64,000 nt of DNA, from NCBI GenBank assembly GCA_946479615.1, contig CAMLGR010000004.1, positions 1-64,000 of the forward strand. Reading direction: 5' to 3'. Under the pieces are notes generated by a model. It ran no database searches. It had not been told where the DNA came from and worked only from the letters and a program-made list of their open reading frames with translations. The position numbers and the translations under genes are program-made. The stretch comes from an uncultured Bacteroidota bacterium (GTDB lineage Bacteria > Bacteroidota > Bacteroidia > Chitinophagales > Chitinophagaceae). Of this stretch, positions 24,458 through 34,673 are shown piece by piece; the first letter of the stretch is position 1, and every line of letters starts with the position of its first letter.

Positions 24458-27400
24458 TTGAATCTGAGGAAATTCAGGAAAATAATAGGCTGGTTTTTCG
24501 GATCGCTGCTCTTCCTGCTCCTGGCAGCATGGATCTTTATTCATACCCCCTACGGCCAAAACCTGATCGTCAGTAAAGTTACCGCCCGCCTCTCCAAAGA
24601 TCTGCATACCAAAATCGTTATTAAGAATGTCGATTTTTCACTCTTCAATAATATGCATCTCGAAGGATTCCTGATAGAAGATCATGCACAGGATACACTT
24701 CTTTATGCCGGCGATGCTAAATTGAGAATCACCGACTGGTTCTTCTTCAAGAAAAAAATCGAACTGAAATATATCGGCCTTGAAAACGCCGTGATCAAAA
24801 CACAACGAAAAGATTCGGTATGGAATTACCAGTTCCTGATCGATTATTTTTCTTCTCCTTCTTCCGGCAGCAAACAAGGTGGCACCAGTCTCAATATTAA
24901 AAAGCTCGATCTTAAAAATATTTCCTTTGTACAAAAAGATGCCTGGCTCGGACAGGATATGCGTGTGTTCTTTTCCTCGCTCGATCTCGATGCCAATGAT
25001 ATCAGTGTCTCGGGCAAAACAATTGATATCAATTCCCTGGCAATTGCTGATCCCTATATCAGTCTGTATAATTATCCCAAACTGAAACCTGCCGATTCTT
25101 CAGGTACAAACACACCAGTACTTGTCGTCAATGATTCAGCATTGAAATGGAACGCTGCCGGGTGGATCGTGAAAGCAGGTACGATCGATATTAAAAACGG
25201 CACGTTTAAAGACGATAAGTATACGGAAACACCTGCCTATGATTATTTCGATGGACGTCATTTTGAGTTCAATCATATCAATACCACACTGAGCAACCTG
25301 AATTTCCAGCAGGATACTGTTACAGCCAACCTGGTCTTACAAACCAAAGAAAGAAGCGGGTTCGAAGTGAAGAATATGAAGGCCAGTGTAAAACTCACCC
25401 CGCGTGAAATGGCATTCAGTCAGCTCGAGATCAAAACGAATAACAGTATTATCCGGGATTTTTTCCGGATGAGCTATGATGATATCAGCGATATGGATGA
25501 TTTTCTCCATGCCGTGAAAATGCAGGCCAATTTCAATAATTCAGAGATCGATAGTGATGATATCGCCTTCTTTGCGCCCGCCTTAAAAACCTGGAAGAAG
25601 AATATTACACTCAAAGGCGATGTACGCGGTACGGTAGATGACCTGTTTGGCAAGAAGCTGATCATACAGGCCGGCAGCAATACGTTATTGAATGGAGATA
25701 TCAGTCTTACCGGTTTGCCGGATATCAACCAGACCTTTATCGATTTCAAGGCTACTGATTTCAGAACTACCTATACCGATGCGACTGCATTTGTTCCGGC
25801 CCTGCGCAAAGTGAGTTCGCCTGATCTGAAAGCATTGCAGTATATCCGTTTCAATGGCAGTTTTACCGGTTTTATCCGTGACTTCGTAACCTTTGGTACG
25901 ATCCAGACCAGTTTGGGTGTGATCAAAAGTGATTTGAATATGAAATTACCGGCTAACCAGGCGCCCCTGTATTCCGGTACGATCTCCACGGATTATTTCC
26001 GGTTGGGAGAATTTATCAATGATCCGGCTATCGGTATTATTTCACTCAATGGTTCGTTGAAAGGAAAAGGATTTGATGCCAGCAACCGCCAGGCAAATCT
26101 CGACGGACAGATCCAGTTCATCGATTACAATGGATACCGCTACAGCAATATTGCCTTGAATGGAGTATTGGATAAAAAAATGTTTAATGGTAAGGCTTCC
26201 ATCAATGATCCCGAAGCTGAACTGACTTTAAATGGTTTGATCGATTTCAACAACAAGATCCCTGCCTTCAACTTCCTGGCGGAAGTAAAAAAAGCAAACC
26301 TGAAGAATCTGAAACTGATGGACCGGGATATTGCGTTCAGTGGTAAATTCAATCTTAATTTCACCGGTGATAATATCGATAACTTTTTGGGACGTGCCAC
26401 GATCACCGAAGCATCGTTGCTGAGAAATGGCGAACCATTACCATTCGATTCACTCACCTTATCATCTGAATATACCGGCAACTCCAAACTGATCAGGTTA
26501 AATTCAAATGAGATCGATGTAGCCGTCAATGGTGATTTCAATATCCGCGACCTGCCGGATGCCTTTAAATTATTCCTGAATAAATATTATCCTGCGTATA
26601 TCAAAGCGCCCAATAAGATCCCTGATAATGAATCCATGACCTTTGATATCAACACCCGGTATATCGATGATTATATCAAACTGATCGATAGCAGCCTGTC
26701 CGGTTTTAACAACAGTCATATTTCCGGCAGTCTCAATACAAGCAATAACCAGTTGGTGTTTAATGCCGCAGTGCCGCAGTTCAAATACAAGAATTACAAT
26801 TTCGAAGACGTAAAACTGGATGCCAGAGGAGATAATGATAGCCTGGGGCTTGTGGGTGCTATTACCAATATCATTGTAGGTGACAGCCTGAATATTCCAC
26901 TGGCTACTTTCGGGGTCGATGCAAGAAATGATTCTTCCAGGGTAAAGATCAATACCGGCACCGCGCAGGGAATCTACCAGGCCAGTTTAAATGCCGAAGT
27001 ACTCACTTACCAGAATGGAGTAAGAATAGAATTTGATCCCTCGACATTTGTCGTCAATGGCAAGACATGGAATATCGATGAGAATGGCGAATTGGAATTC
27101 CGGACAAGAGTACCGGTAACCGGGCAATTGGTATTGCGTGAAAGCAACCAGGAAATAAAAGTGATCAGCAAAACTTCGGAGACCGGCGACTGGAACGATA
27201 TGGTTGTGGAACTGAAGAAAGTGAATATCGGCGATTTCGCTCCTTTCTTTATGCCAAAGAACCGTCTCGAAGGTTTGGTATCGGGCAACCTGGTAATAGA
27301 AGACCCTACCAATAATCTTTTTGTTACCTCGGATGACGTATTGCTGGAAGGAATACGGCTGGATAATGATTCATTGGGTATGGCAAAAGCCACGGTACGT

Positions 27401-29341
27401 TACAATGGTAAAACAAGCCAGTTGAAAGTAGTAGGCAACACAACCAATCCCGACAGTAATGTTGCTTTTGATGTGGATATTTTCCTGAATGATCCCGAGA
27501 AACAAAAGAATAACCTGATCGCACTGAAAGCAAACAATTTTGAAATAAAATTCCTTGAACGTTTTCTCAGCACTTTATTTTCCGATATGCAGGGATATGT
27601 AACCGGTGATTTCGATATCCGTGGCGAATTCGATAAACTGCAGGTGACCGGCAAAGGAAGATTAAAAGATGCGGGATTGAAAGTAAATTTCACCCAGTGT
27701 TTTTATAAAATAAATGATACCGAGATCGAATTAAAACCAAAAGAGATCAATCTCGATGGCATTGTACTCACCGATCCTGTAACCAATAACCCGGTTTATC
27801 TTTCGGGGTCGATACAACATAGTTTCTTCCGCGATATGTTCTTTGACCTCGTGGTTTCTACCCGTAAACCAAAAACATCCAATGCGGCGGATAACCAGCC
27901 CGTGTTATTGTTGAATACCAGCTATAATGATAACAAACAATTTTATGGTCGTGTAAAAGGAACCGGTTCTTTTTCCTTATCAGGCGCCGAATCGGATATG
28001 TATATGAAGATCGATGCGATCGCTTCTTCCGTAGATAGCAGTACGGTAACGATCCCTTCTTCCCGCAGCCGTGAATCGGGTATTGCCGATTTCCTGGTAG
28101 AAAGACAGTACGGGCATGAAATGGATGAAAGCGCCCTGGGCCGCAATGCCGCGAATATTACGTATGATGTGGACGTAACAGCCAACCCGATGGTAACGGT
28201 GCGTGTAGTACTCGATGATCTTACGGGTGATGAAATAAAGGGCAAAGGAGCCGGCACACTTAATATTCATTCCGGCAGCAATGAAAAACTGGCGATCCGC
28301 GGTCGTTTCGATATTGAAGAAGGCGATTACCTGTTTACCTTCCAGTCCTTCTTCAAAAAACCATTTGTACTCCGCAAAGGTTCCAACAGTTTTATTTCCT
28401 GGAGCGGTGATCCCTATGGCGCCAAGATACAATTCGAAGCGATTTACACTGCCGAAAATGTGAGCTTCTCCCCTCTTGTGAATAATACGCTGAACCTCGA
28501 CCCTTCGTATTCCAAATTAAGAGAAGATGTATACGTAGTGGCGAATATGACCGGCGATCTTTTTAAACCACAATTTAAATTCAGCCTGGAATTTCCTGCC
28601 AACAGTAAGGTGAACAGTGATTTTTCCGTTACCTCGAGTATCGAACAAATGGAGAAGAACGAGAACGAGATCAACCGGCAGGTTACATACCTGATCGTGT
28701 TCAATAGTTTTGCGCCGCCGGAAACACAGACCGCGCAGAATACAAATACAAGTGGTGGCATCGGTTCTACGATCAATGAACTTACTTATAGCACCATTTC
28801 CAGTTTATCAGGCTTGTTCTTTAACGAGATCAATAAAAAATTGAATACGGAACTGGCAAAGATCCTGAAGACAGATAATATCAGTATCAATTTCAGTGGT
28901 TCGGTGTATAACCGTAACCTGCTGGATCAGCAGCGCAGCAGCAGTTTCAATATCAATCAAAGTAATTTCAATGTAAATGTTCCTATCTCCATGTTCAAGG
29001 ATCGTTTTATCGTCACCCTGGGAAGTACATTGGATGTGCCTTTACAATCGACGATCCAGCAAAGCGTACAATTCTTACCGGATGTAACGGCGGAATGGCT
29101 GATCAACCAGAGTGGTACGATCCGCGCGAGTTTCTTTTACCGGCAGAACCTCGATTACCTGACTACGAGCAGTACCGGTGCGCCACGCACCAAACGTTCC
29201 GGTGCCAGTATCGCTTACCGCAAAGAGTTTGATAATATCGCAGAATTCTTTGGAAAGAAAAAGAAATCCAAAAAAACAGCGAAACCGGCTCCACCACAGG
29301 AAGCAGAGAAACAGGAAGAAGGAAAAACCGGTTCTGATTAA
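24458..29341 (+). CDS. TamB-like translocation and assembly module protein
   Basis: This 1,627-residue protein has a single N-terminal membrane anchor (about residues 9-28). It is followed by very long AsmA/TamB-type beta-helical repeats (ALTLNGLI-, FDINTRYI- and LKGDV-type strands), and a DUF490-like C-terminal domain near 1190-1560 with GDEIKGKGAGTLNI and the NSKVNSDFSVTSSIEQM segment. The very end is Lys/Pro/Glu-rich. TamB spans the periplasm and helps barrel proteins or lipids reach the outer membrane. The frame starts with TTG (24458), since no ATG lies before the anchor. In Bacteroidota tamB often follows a barrel partner; here the neighbour upstream is divergent, and its barrel domain is unrelated in sequence order. 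Confidence 0.92.
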   Translation: MNLRKFRKIIGWFFGSLLFLLLAAWIFIHTPYGQNLIVSKVTARLSKDLHTKIVIKNVDFSLFNNMHLEGFLIEDHAQDTLLYAGDAKLRITDWFFFKKKIELKYIGLENAVIKTQRKDSVWNYQFLIDYFSSPSSGSKQGGTSLNIKKLDLKNISFVQKDAWLGQDMRVFFSSLDLDANDISVSGKTIDINSLAIADPYISLYNYPKLKPADSSGTNTPVLVVNDSALKWNAAGWIVKAGTIDIKNGTFKDDKYTETPAYDYFDGRHFEFNHINTTLSNLNFQQDTVTANLVLQTKERSGFEVKNMKASVKLTPREMAFSQLEIKTNNSIIRDFFRMSYDDISDMDDFLHAVKMQANFNNSEIDSDDIAFFAPALKTWKKNITLKGDVRGTVDDLFGKKLIIQAGSNTLLNGDISLTGLPDINQTFIDFKATDFRTTYTDATAFVPALRKVSSPDLKALQYIRFNGSFTGFIRDFVTFGTIQTSLGVIKSDLNMKLPANQAPLYSGTISTDYFRLGEFINDPAIGIISLNGSLKGKGFDASNRQANLDGQIQFIDYNGYRYSNIALNGVLDKKMFNGKASINDPEAELTLNGLIDFNNKIPAFNFLAEVKKANLKNLKLMDRDIAFSGKFNLNFTGDNIDNFLGRATITEASLLRNGEPLPFDSLTLSSEYTGNSKLIRLNSNEIDVAVNGDFNIRDLPDAFKLFLNKYYPAYIKAPNKIPDNESMTFDINTRYIDDYIKLIDSSLSGFNNSHISGSLNTSNNQLVFNAAVPQFKYKNYNFEDVKLDARGDNDSLGLVGAITNIIVGDSLNIPLATFGVDARNDSSRVKINTGTAQGIYQASLNAEVLTYQNGVRIEFDPSTFVVNGKTWNIDENGELEFRTRVPVTGQLVLRESNQEIKVISKTSETGDWNDMVVELKKVNIGDFAPFFMPKNRLEGLVSGNLVIEDPTNNLFVTSDDVLLEGIRLDNDSLGMAKATVRYNGKTSQLKVVGNTTNPDSNVAFDVDIFLNDPEKQKNNLIALKANNFEIKFLERFLSTLFSDMQGYVTGDFDIRGEFDKLQVTGKGRLKDAGLKVNFTQCFYKINDTEIELKPKEINLDGIVLTDPVTNNPVYLSGSIQHSFFRDMFFDLVVSTRKPKTSNAADNQPVLLLNTSYNDNKQFYGRVKGTGSFSLSGAESDMYMKIDAIASSVDSSTVTIPSSRSRESGIADFLVERQYGHEMDESALGRNAANITYDVDVTANPMVTVRVVLDDLTGDEIKGKGAGTLNIHSGSNEKLAIRGRFDIEEGDYLFTFQSFFKKPFVLRKGSNSFISWSGDPYGAKIQFEAIYTAENVSFSPLVNNTLNLDPSYSKLREDVYVVANMTGDLFKPQFKFSLEFPANSKVNSDFSVTSSIEQMEKNENEINRQVTYLIVFNSFAPPETQTAQNTNTSGGIGSTINELTYSTISSLSGLFFNEINKKLNTELAKILKTDNISINFSGSVYNRNLLDQQRSSSFNINQSNFNVNVPISMFKDRFIVTLGSTLDVPLQSTIQQSVQFLPDVTAEWLINQSGTIRASFFYRQNLDYLTTSSTGAPRTKRSGASIAYRKEFDNIAEFFGKKKKSKKTAKPAPPQEAEKQEEGKTGSD

Positions 29342-29406
29342 TGGGGATTCCAGAAGAAGTCATCAACGATTACTGGTCAGCGCCTGCGGGTAATTTTTAT
29401 TTGCCT

Positions 29407-29608
29407 GATATAGAACACGGATAGAAGTGGATGGACGGATATAAAGGGGATCTATTCCTTTTAATACCGCACTTTATCTTTCAATAAACTAACAATGAAA
29501 TATGAATGATCGGGATAGGACAGATGCAATGCGAATTTTGTCTGGTCTATAATATAAAATAAAATCTATTTTATATCCGTCCATCCACTTCTATCCGTGT
29601 TCCATATC
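29407..29608. repeat. Inverted repeat, family A copy 3
   Basis: Arms 29407-29444 and 29571-29608 match as reverse complements at 37 of 38 positions (core CACGGATAGAAGTGGATGG). The 126-base spacer differs completely from those of copies 1 and 2 apart from A/T-richness. It fills most of the 317-base gap between the convergent tamB-like and ribBA genes. Confidence 0.85.
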
Positions 29609-29658
29609 ATCCTCTTTCAAAAAATCGATTTTTACAACCAATCCGGCATTTGCTTAAT

Positions 29659-30861
29659 TCACGCAATATCATGCCCTAACTTATCCTTCTTTGTCTGTAA
29701 ATATTTTTCGTTGTGCGGATTTGATTTGATATTGATAGGAATATTCTCTACGACTTCGAGGCCATAACCAATCAACCCTACTCTTTTACGCGGATTGTTA
29801 GTGATCAGCCGCAGTTTGGAAATTCCAAGATGGCGAAGCATCTGTGCGCCGATACCATAATCGCGCTGATCCATCTGGAAACCTAAATGCAGGTTGGCTT
29901 CCACGGTATCCATACCTTCTTCCTGCAAACGGTAGGCTTTTAGTTTATTCAGCAGACCGATACCACGACCTTCCTGGTTCATATATAATATAGCACCCTT
30001 GCCTTCTTTTTCTACCATCTTCATTGCAGCCTGTAATTGTTCACCGCAATCACAACGCATGGAACCCAGGATATCACCGGTAAAACAGGAAGAGTGAACC
30101 CTTACCATCACAGGCTCATCTTTTTGCCATTCACCTTTTAATAAAGCAAGATGTTCATTCGCTGAATTCTTTTCTTTAAATGCTACAAGTTTGAAATCAC
30201 CGAATTTGGTAGGCATATCCACGCGCACCACTTCTTCGATCAGGGAATCGCGTTTGATGCGGTATTCGATCAGGTCCTTGATGGAAATGATCCTGAAATC
30301 GAATTTTTTGGCGACTTCCATCAGTTCGGGCAAACGGGCCATGCTGCCATCATCATTCATGATCTCTACCAGCACTCCGCCATAAGGTGGGGGAAATCCG
30401 GCCAGTCGGGCCAGGTCAACAGCGGCTTCGGTATGACCGGCTCTTCTTAGTACACCACCTTTTTTGGACCGAAGGGGAAATATATGTCCGGGACGACCAA
30501 GATCGGCGGGGTTGGTAAACGGATCGATCAGTGCGTGGATGGTTTTGGCCCGGTCGTGAGCGGAGATGCCGGTGCTGCAGCCATGCCCAAGCAGATCGAC
30601 GGATACTGTAAAAGCTGTTTCATGAAGAGCGGTATTGGTGCTCACCATCTGCTCCAGGTTCAGTTCATCACAGCGGTCTTCGGGAAGAGGCACACAAATA
30701 AGGCCCCGGCCGTGTTTTGCCATGAAATTCACCACTTCAGGAGTGATGGCGGCGGCGGCGGCGATAAAATCACCTTCATTTTCCCTGTCCTCATCATCCA
30801 CTACAATCACCAGTTTTCCTTCTTTTATATCCTGTATCGCTTCTTCGATCGGGTCCAACAT
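29659..30861 (-). CDS. ribBA: Bifunctional DHBP synthase / GTP cyclohydrolase II
   Basis: The N-terminal half is 3,4-dihydroxy-2-butanone-4-phosphate synthase ([12 protein letters not shown] at 22-33, [22 protein letters not shown] near 125-146 in pieces). The C-terminal half is GTP cyclohydrolase II with the zinc site C-x-G-D-I-L-G-S-x-R-C-D-C-G ([20 protein letters not shown]) and RGIGL. Both open the riboflavin pathway, supplying the pyrimidine and the four-carbon unit. Length 400 is typical. It is transcribed alone here; no FMN riboswitch was recognised upstream. Confidence 0.97.
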   Translation of the reverse strand: MLDPIEEAIQDIKEGKLVIVVDDEDRENEGDFIAAAAAITPEVVNFMAKHGRGLICVPLPEDRCDELNLEQMVSTNTALHETAFTVSVDLLGHGCSTGISAHDRAKTIHALIDPFTNPADLGRPGHIFPLRSKKGGVLRRAGHTEAAVDLARLAGFPPPYGGVLVEIMNDDGSMARLPELMEVAKKFDFRIISIKDLIEYRIKRDSLIEEVVRVDMPTKFGDFKLVAFKEKNSANEHLALLKGEWQKDEPVMVRVHSSCFTGDILGSMRCDCGEQLQAAMKMVEKEGKGAILYMNQEGRGIGLLNKLKAYRLQEEGMDTVEANLHLGFQMDQRDYGIGAQMLRHLGISKLRLITNNPRKRVGLIGYGLEVVENIPINIKSNPHNEKYLQTKKDKLGHDIA

Positions 30862-31077
30862 ATTGTATCAATTTAATACAAAGATAATAACGATTGAACG
30901 GTTCAGAAAGTTGCCGCGATCCGGGCAGCAGAATCCGGCAAAAGAGTGTCTGACCAGCAGGACATGATACCGGCAGGCACTATTCACATGAAAATTTCGT
31001 ATAGGTGAAAATTCTTAATTTCCCAATTATAACAATCAAAATTTCCGGGTTTCCAGATGTTTCCGAATGGGTCATGA

Positions 31078-31107
31078 TTTGTTAATATTTGCCTATATTT
31101 AATTTTG
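31078..31107 (+). promoter_or_regulatory. Promoter of the Oar-like receptor gene
   Basis: TTTG (31078-31081), 18 bases, then TAATTTTG (31100-31107) fits the Bacteroidota -33/-7 consensus. The ATG follows 44 bases later, leaving a conventional leader. The rest of the 290-base gap (30862-31151) shows no gene. Confidence 0.6.
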
Positions 31108-31151
31108 GATTATTCCCTTTCTTTGCAGGAAACTTTCTAAACTCAACTAAT

Positions 31152-34100
31152 ATGCTTAAGAGAATTGTGTTTCTTTTTGCTATGGTATTTGTAGCAATGT
31201 CCGTTGTTTTTGGCCAGACGACGACCAGTAACGTTACTGGTTTCGTGAAAGGCGATGATGGACAACCGCTGGTAGGTGCGACTGTTACACTTACCCACGT
31301 TCCAACCGGAACTGTTTACACTACTATAACAAAAAGCAGTGGAAAATTTGACCTCGCCAACCTCAACCCGGGAGGTCCTTACACATTCGTTGTCAGCTTT
31401 GTTAACTTTCAATCCAGCTCCAGACCCGATATTTTTTTGACCCTGGGTGAAAGCTCCAAACAGGATTTCGTTTTATCAAATAAACCTACCGAACTGACCA
31501 CAGTAGTAGTAGCTGCCAGCAGGGCCGGTTCAAACAAAGGCGGTGTCGAAACGAATCTCGGAAGAGACCGTGTAGCGAACCTGCCTTCAGTAGGCCGGAA
31601 CATTTCCGATCTGCTCAGAACAGTCCCACAGGCTAAGATGACCACTACAGAAGGTGGTATTTCCATTGCCGGTCAGAACAACCGGTTCAATGCCTTCTAT
31701 ATCGATGGGGCATTGAACAATGACGTTTTTGGTCTGGCTGCATCCGGCACCAATGGTGGCCAGGCAAACATCCCTCCTATTTCACTCGATGCAATTGACC
31801 AGATCCAGGTATCTATTTCTCCTTACGATGCTTCGCTGAGTGGTTTTACAGGAGGTGGTATCAATGCGATCACACGTTCCGGTACTAACGATATCACTGG
31901 TTCTATCTATTATCTTTTCCGCAACCAGAACCTGACAGGTAAAACACCAACCGGTGCTAAAGCCAATGCTACCAAACTGCCTAAATTCAGTGATAAGACA
32001 ACTGGGTTCAGAGTGGGCGGACCGATCATCAAGAATAAATTATTCTACTTCCTCAATGGCGAGATCGTTCGTTTCGAACGTCCGCAGCCTTTTGATGTAA
32101 CCAAATATACAGGCGCTACCAATGTAGCAGGGCTGAATGCACTGGCAGATACGCTTCGTGCAAGATATGGTTACGATCCCGGTGGTTTCCAGAACAACCC
32201 GGAAAAAGTAAAGGCGAACCGTATCGTTGCCAAACTGGACTGGAACCTGAATCCTAAAAACAAACTCTCCCTGACCTATCGTTACAACGATGGCGAGCGT
32301 ACCAATGTAAGCTCGAGCAGTGCGAGTACGATCAACTTCTTCAACAACGGTTATGTGTTCCCTACAACAGCGAATACATTTACGGCTGAATTGCGCAGCA
32401 ATTTCAAAAGAGGAAGCAGCAACAGGTTATTACTGACCTATGCTGATGTGAAAGATGACCGTGCGATCATCGGCGATCCGTTCCCCCGTGTAACAATCAA
32501 CGATCCTACTTCTTCCACGAGGATCATCTTTGGGCCAGATAACAGTTCTACGATCAACCTGCTTACCCAAAAGAACTTCAACTTCCTCGATATCTATCGT
32601 TTCAACTTAGGAAAACACAATATTTCCGTAGGTACAGATGATGAGTGGAACAATGACTACAACGCATTTATCCAGAATACCTTTGGAACATACAGCTACA
32701 ATACGCTGGCTGATTTCTATAACAATGCAAAACCTGCCACTTACCAGGTAGGTTATCCATTGATCGATAACAAACAGGATGAAACAACAGCTGCGGCTGC
32801 CAAGTTCAAGACGATGAGGCTCGGCTTCTTCATTAATGATGAAGTAAGACCTACCGAGAACCTGACCATCAACCTGGCGCTGAGGGCTGATTACTTCCAG
32901 TTCATCACCAAACCAGGTACTGATACATTTACCAATAATGTAGCGATCCCTAAATTCTCCCAGTATTATGATCTCGAAGGTGCACGTTCAGGATTAAAAC
33001 CAAAATTCCCTGTATCTGTTGCTCCAAGGATCGGTATCACCTACAAAATACCTGATGAGAACCTAACTATCCGTGCAGGTGCAGGATATTTCACCGGACG
33101 TGTACCACTGGTATGGCCTTCCGGTATCTATAATAACAATGGTATCAACCAGGGTGGTTTCACTGCTACTGCTGCTGCTTTGAATACGATCCGTTTCAGA
33201 GCTGATCCTTACAATCAATGGAGAGCGAGCGATGTAGGTCTTACTTTGAGCAAAGGACCATTGAACCTGATCTCCAAAGAATTCAAACTGCCAAAGATCC
33301 TGCGTATCTCTGCAGCAGTTGATAAGAACCTGGGAAAAGGCTGGAGCACAACCCTCGAAGGTTTCTATACAAAAAACATCAACGAGATCTATTATACCAA
33401 CATCGGCATCTTACCTCCGACAGGAACTTCCCTGGGTGCAGGACCACGCAGTGTGTATCCTTTCCCGAACATCCTGCCGATCACCGGTACGACCAACCCT
33501 TACGACAATGCTATTTTGCTGACCAATGCAAAACGTAATAAAGGATTCTCTTATAATATCACTTATAGCATTGACAAACGCTTTGCAAAAGGATTTGCAT
33601 TCAACGCCAGCTACAGCTATGGCGAATCAAGAACATTGCATGAGCAAACAAGTTCTGTCAACTTCTCCCAATGGAGATTCGTGGAAACAGTTAACGGAAG
33701 AAACTATATTGACAGGTCGTTCTCTGATTTCTCTCCTGGTCATAAGATCGTTGTATATGCCAGCAAGAAATTCACTTACCTGAAAGAAATGCTGTCTACT
33801 ACGGTTACACTGGTATACACCGGAGCGTCAGGCAATCCGTTCAGCTATGTATATTCCCAGGTGTCTACAGCTAATCCTGGTCCTGTACGTGATGATGTTA
33901 GTGGTGGTAACGACCTGATGTATATCCCTACTGCAGCCGATGTACAAGGCATGCTCTTCGTAAGCAACACGGTTAACAACGTTACTTACTCCCAACAGGA
34001 GCAAAGAGATGCACTGGAAACTTATATCCAGAACAACAAGTACCTGAACAAACATCGTGGCCAGTTTGCTGAAAGAAACGGTGACCGTTTACCTTTCACT

Positions 34101-34421
34101 CACCAGCTTGATCTAAAAATTGCACAGGATTTCAATATCAAGATCCGCGCAAAACGTTACTCCTTCCAGATCACGTATGATGTATTCAACTTTACAAACA
34201 TGCTGAACAGAAATTGGGGTAAAACATACTTCCTGTCAAATGACAATTTCGCACCTTTAGGATTTGCAGGATATGTGAATGCAACAACCAACCTGACACC
34301 ACAGTACAGGTTCAACCCAACATCTATCCAGCCACAAGCTGTTAATAACGTAAGTACAAGTACTGCTCCAAGCTTCAGTGCAAGATGGATCAGCCAACTC
34401 GGTTTCCGTATCAATTTCTAA
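31152..34421 (+). CDS. Oar-like TonB-dependent receptor
   Basis: The ATG at 31152 starts a signal peptide (MLKRIVFLFAMV... VFGQ), preferred over an upstream in-frame start. A carboxypeptidase-regulatory-like domain (SNVTGFVKGDDGQPLVGATV, about 25-115) is followed by a plug domain (NLPSVGRNISDLLRTVPQ, GGINAITRSGTN) and a barrel of roughly 800 residues ending with aromatic FRINF, as outer-membrane barrels do. Oar-type proteins import unknown substrates or contribute to surface functions; there is no SusD partner next to it, so it is not a standard SusCD glycan system. It is a single-gene unit with its own promoter and a strong terminator. Confidence 0.93.
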   Translation: MLKRIVFLFAMVFVAMSVVFGQTTTSNVTGFVKGDDGQPLVGATVTLTHVPTGTVYTTITKSSGKFDLANLNPGGPYTFVVSFVNFQSSSRPDIFLTLGESSKQDFVLSNKPTELTTVVVAASRAGSNKGGVETNLGRDRVANLPSVGRNISDLLRTVPQAKMTTTEGGISIAGQNNRFNAFYIDGALNNDVFGLAASGTNGGQANIPPISLDAIDQIQVSISPYDASLSGFTGGGINAITRSGTNDITGSIYYLFRNQNLTGKTPTGAKANATKLPKFSDKTTGFRVGGPIIKNKLFYFLNGEIVRFERPQPFDVTKYTGATNVAGLNALADTLRARYGYDPGGFQNNPEKVKANRIVAKLDWNLNPKNKLSLTYRYNDGERTNVSSSSASTINFFNNGYVFPTTANTFTAELRSNFKRGSSNRLLLTYADVKDDRAIIGDPFPRVTINDPTSSTRIIFGPDNSSTINLLTQKNFNFLDIYRFNLGKHNISVGTDDEWNNDYNAFIQNTFGTYSYNTLADFYNNAKPATYQVGYPLIDNKQDETTAAAAKFKTMRLGFFINDEVRPTENLTINLALRADYFQFITKPGTDTFTNNVAIPKFSQYYDLEGARSGLKPKFPVSVAPRIGITYKIPDENLTIRAGAGYFTGRVPLVWPSGIYNNNGINQGGFTATAAALNTIRFRADPYNQWRASDVGLTLSKGPLNLISKEFKLPKILRISAAVDKNLGKGWSTTLEGFYTKNINEIYYTNIGILPPTGTSLGAGPRSVYPFPNILPITGTTNPYDNAILLTNAKRNKGFSYNITYSIDKRFAKGFAFNASYSYGESRTLHEQTSSVNFSQWRFVETVNGRNYIDRSFSDFSPGHKIVVYASKKFTYLKEMLSTTVTLVYTGASGNPFSYVYSQVSTANPGPVRDDVSGGNDLMYIPTAADVQGMLFVSNTVNNVTYSQQEQRDALETYIQNNKYLNKHRGQFAERNGDRLPFTHQLDLKIAQDFNIKIRAKRYSFQITYDVFNFTNMLNRNWGKTYFLSNDNFAPLGFAGYVNATTNLTPQYRFNPTSIQPQAVNNVSTSTAPSFSARWISQLGFRINF

Positions 34422-34435
34422 GTATCCCTGCTAAT

Positions 34436-34476
34436 AAAAAATAGCCCGTCGTTTTATTACGATGGGCTATTTTTTT
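34436..34476 (+). terminator. Rho-independent terminator of the Oar-like gene
   Basis: AAAAATAGCCCGTCG (34436-34450 plus one base) pairs with CGATGGGCTATTTTT (34460-34474) around an 8-base loop, followed by T residues. Confidence 0.85.
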
Positions 34477-34648
34477 GTCTTTGAGTTAAGGTAAGAGGCA
34501 AGCAGGGAATAAGGAGGTTTATCTCATTGCCCATTCCACGCTAGCTATTTTACCACATAGGCACATAGATACATAGGAATACACACATAGGCTTACCAGT
34601 ATAAATAAATGCACTGCTATCCCCAATCTCCTTCAAACTCCTATACCC

Positions 34649-34656
34649 TATCTTTG
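34649..34656 (+). promoter_or_regulatory. Probable -7 box of the acyl-CoA carboxylase gene
   Basis: TATCTTTG matches TAnnTTTG, 17 bases before the ATG. Upstream (34550-34600) is a half-site of repeat family G (ACCACATAGG and related words). Confidence 0.4.
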
Positions 34657-34673
34657 TCGGACAACCCGTTAAT

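Noticed and set aside
30862..31151. FMN riboswitch upstream of ribBA
   Set aside because: No conserved six-stem FMN element words were seen in the gap on the minus strand.
31152..34421. SusCD-type glycan uptake locus
   Set aside because: The receptor is Oar-like and no SusD gene follows; a terminator closes the unit.
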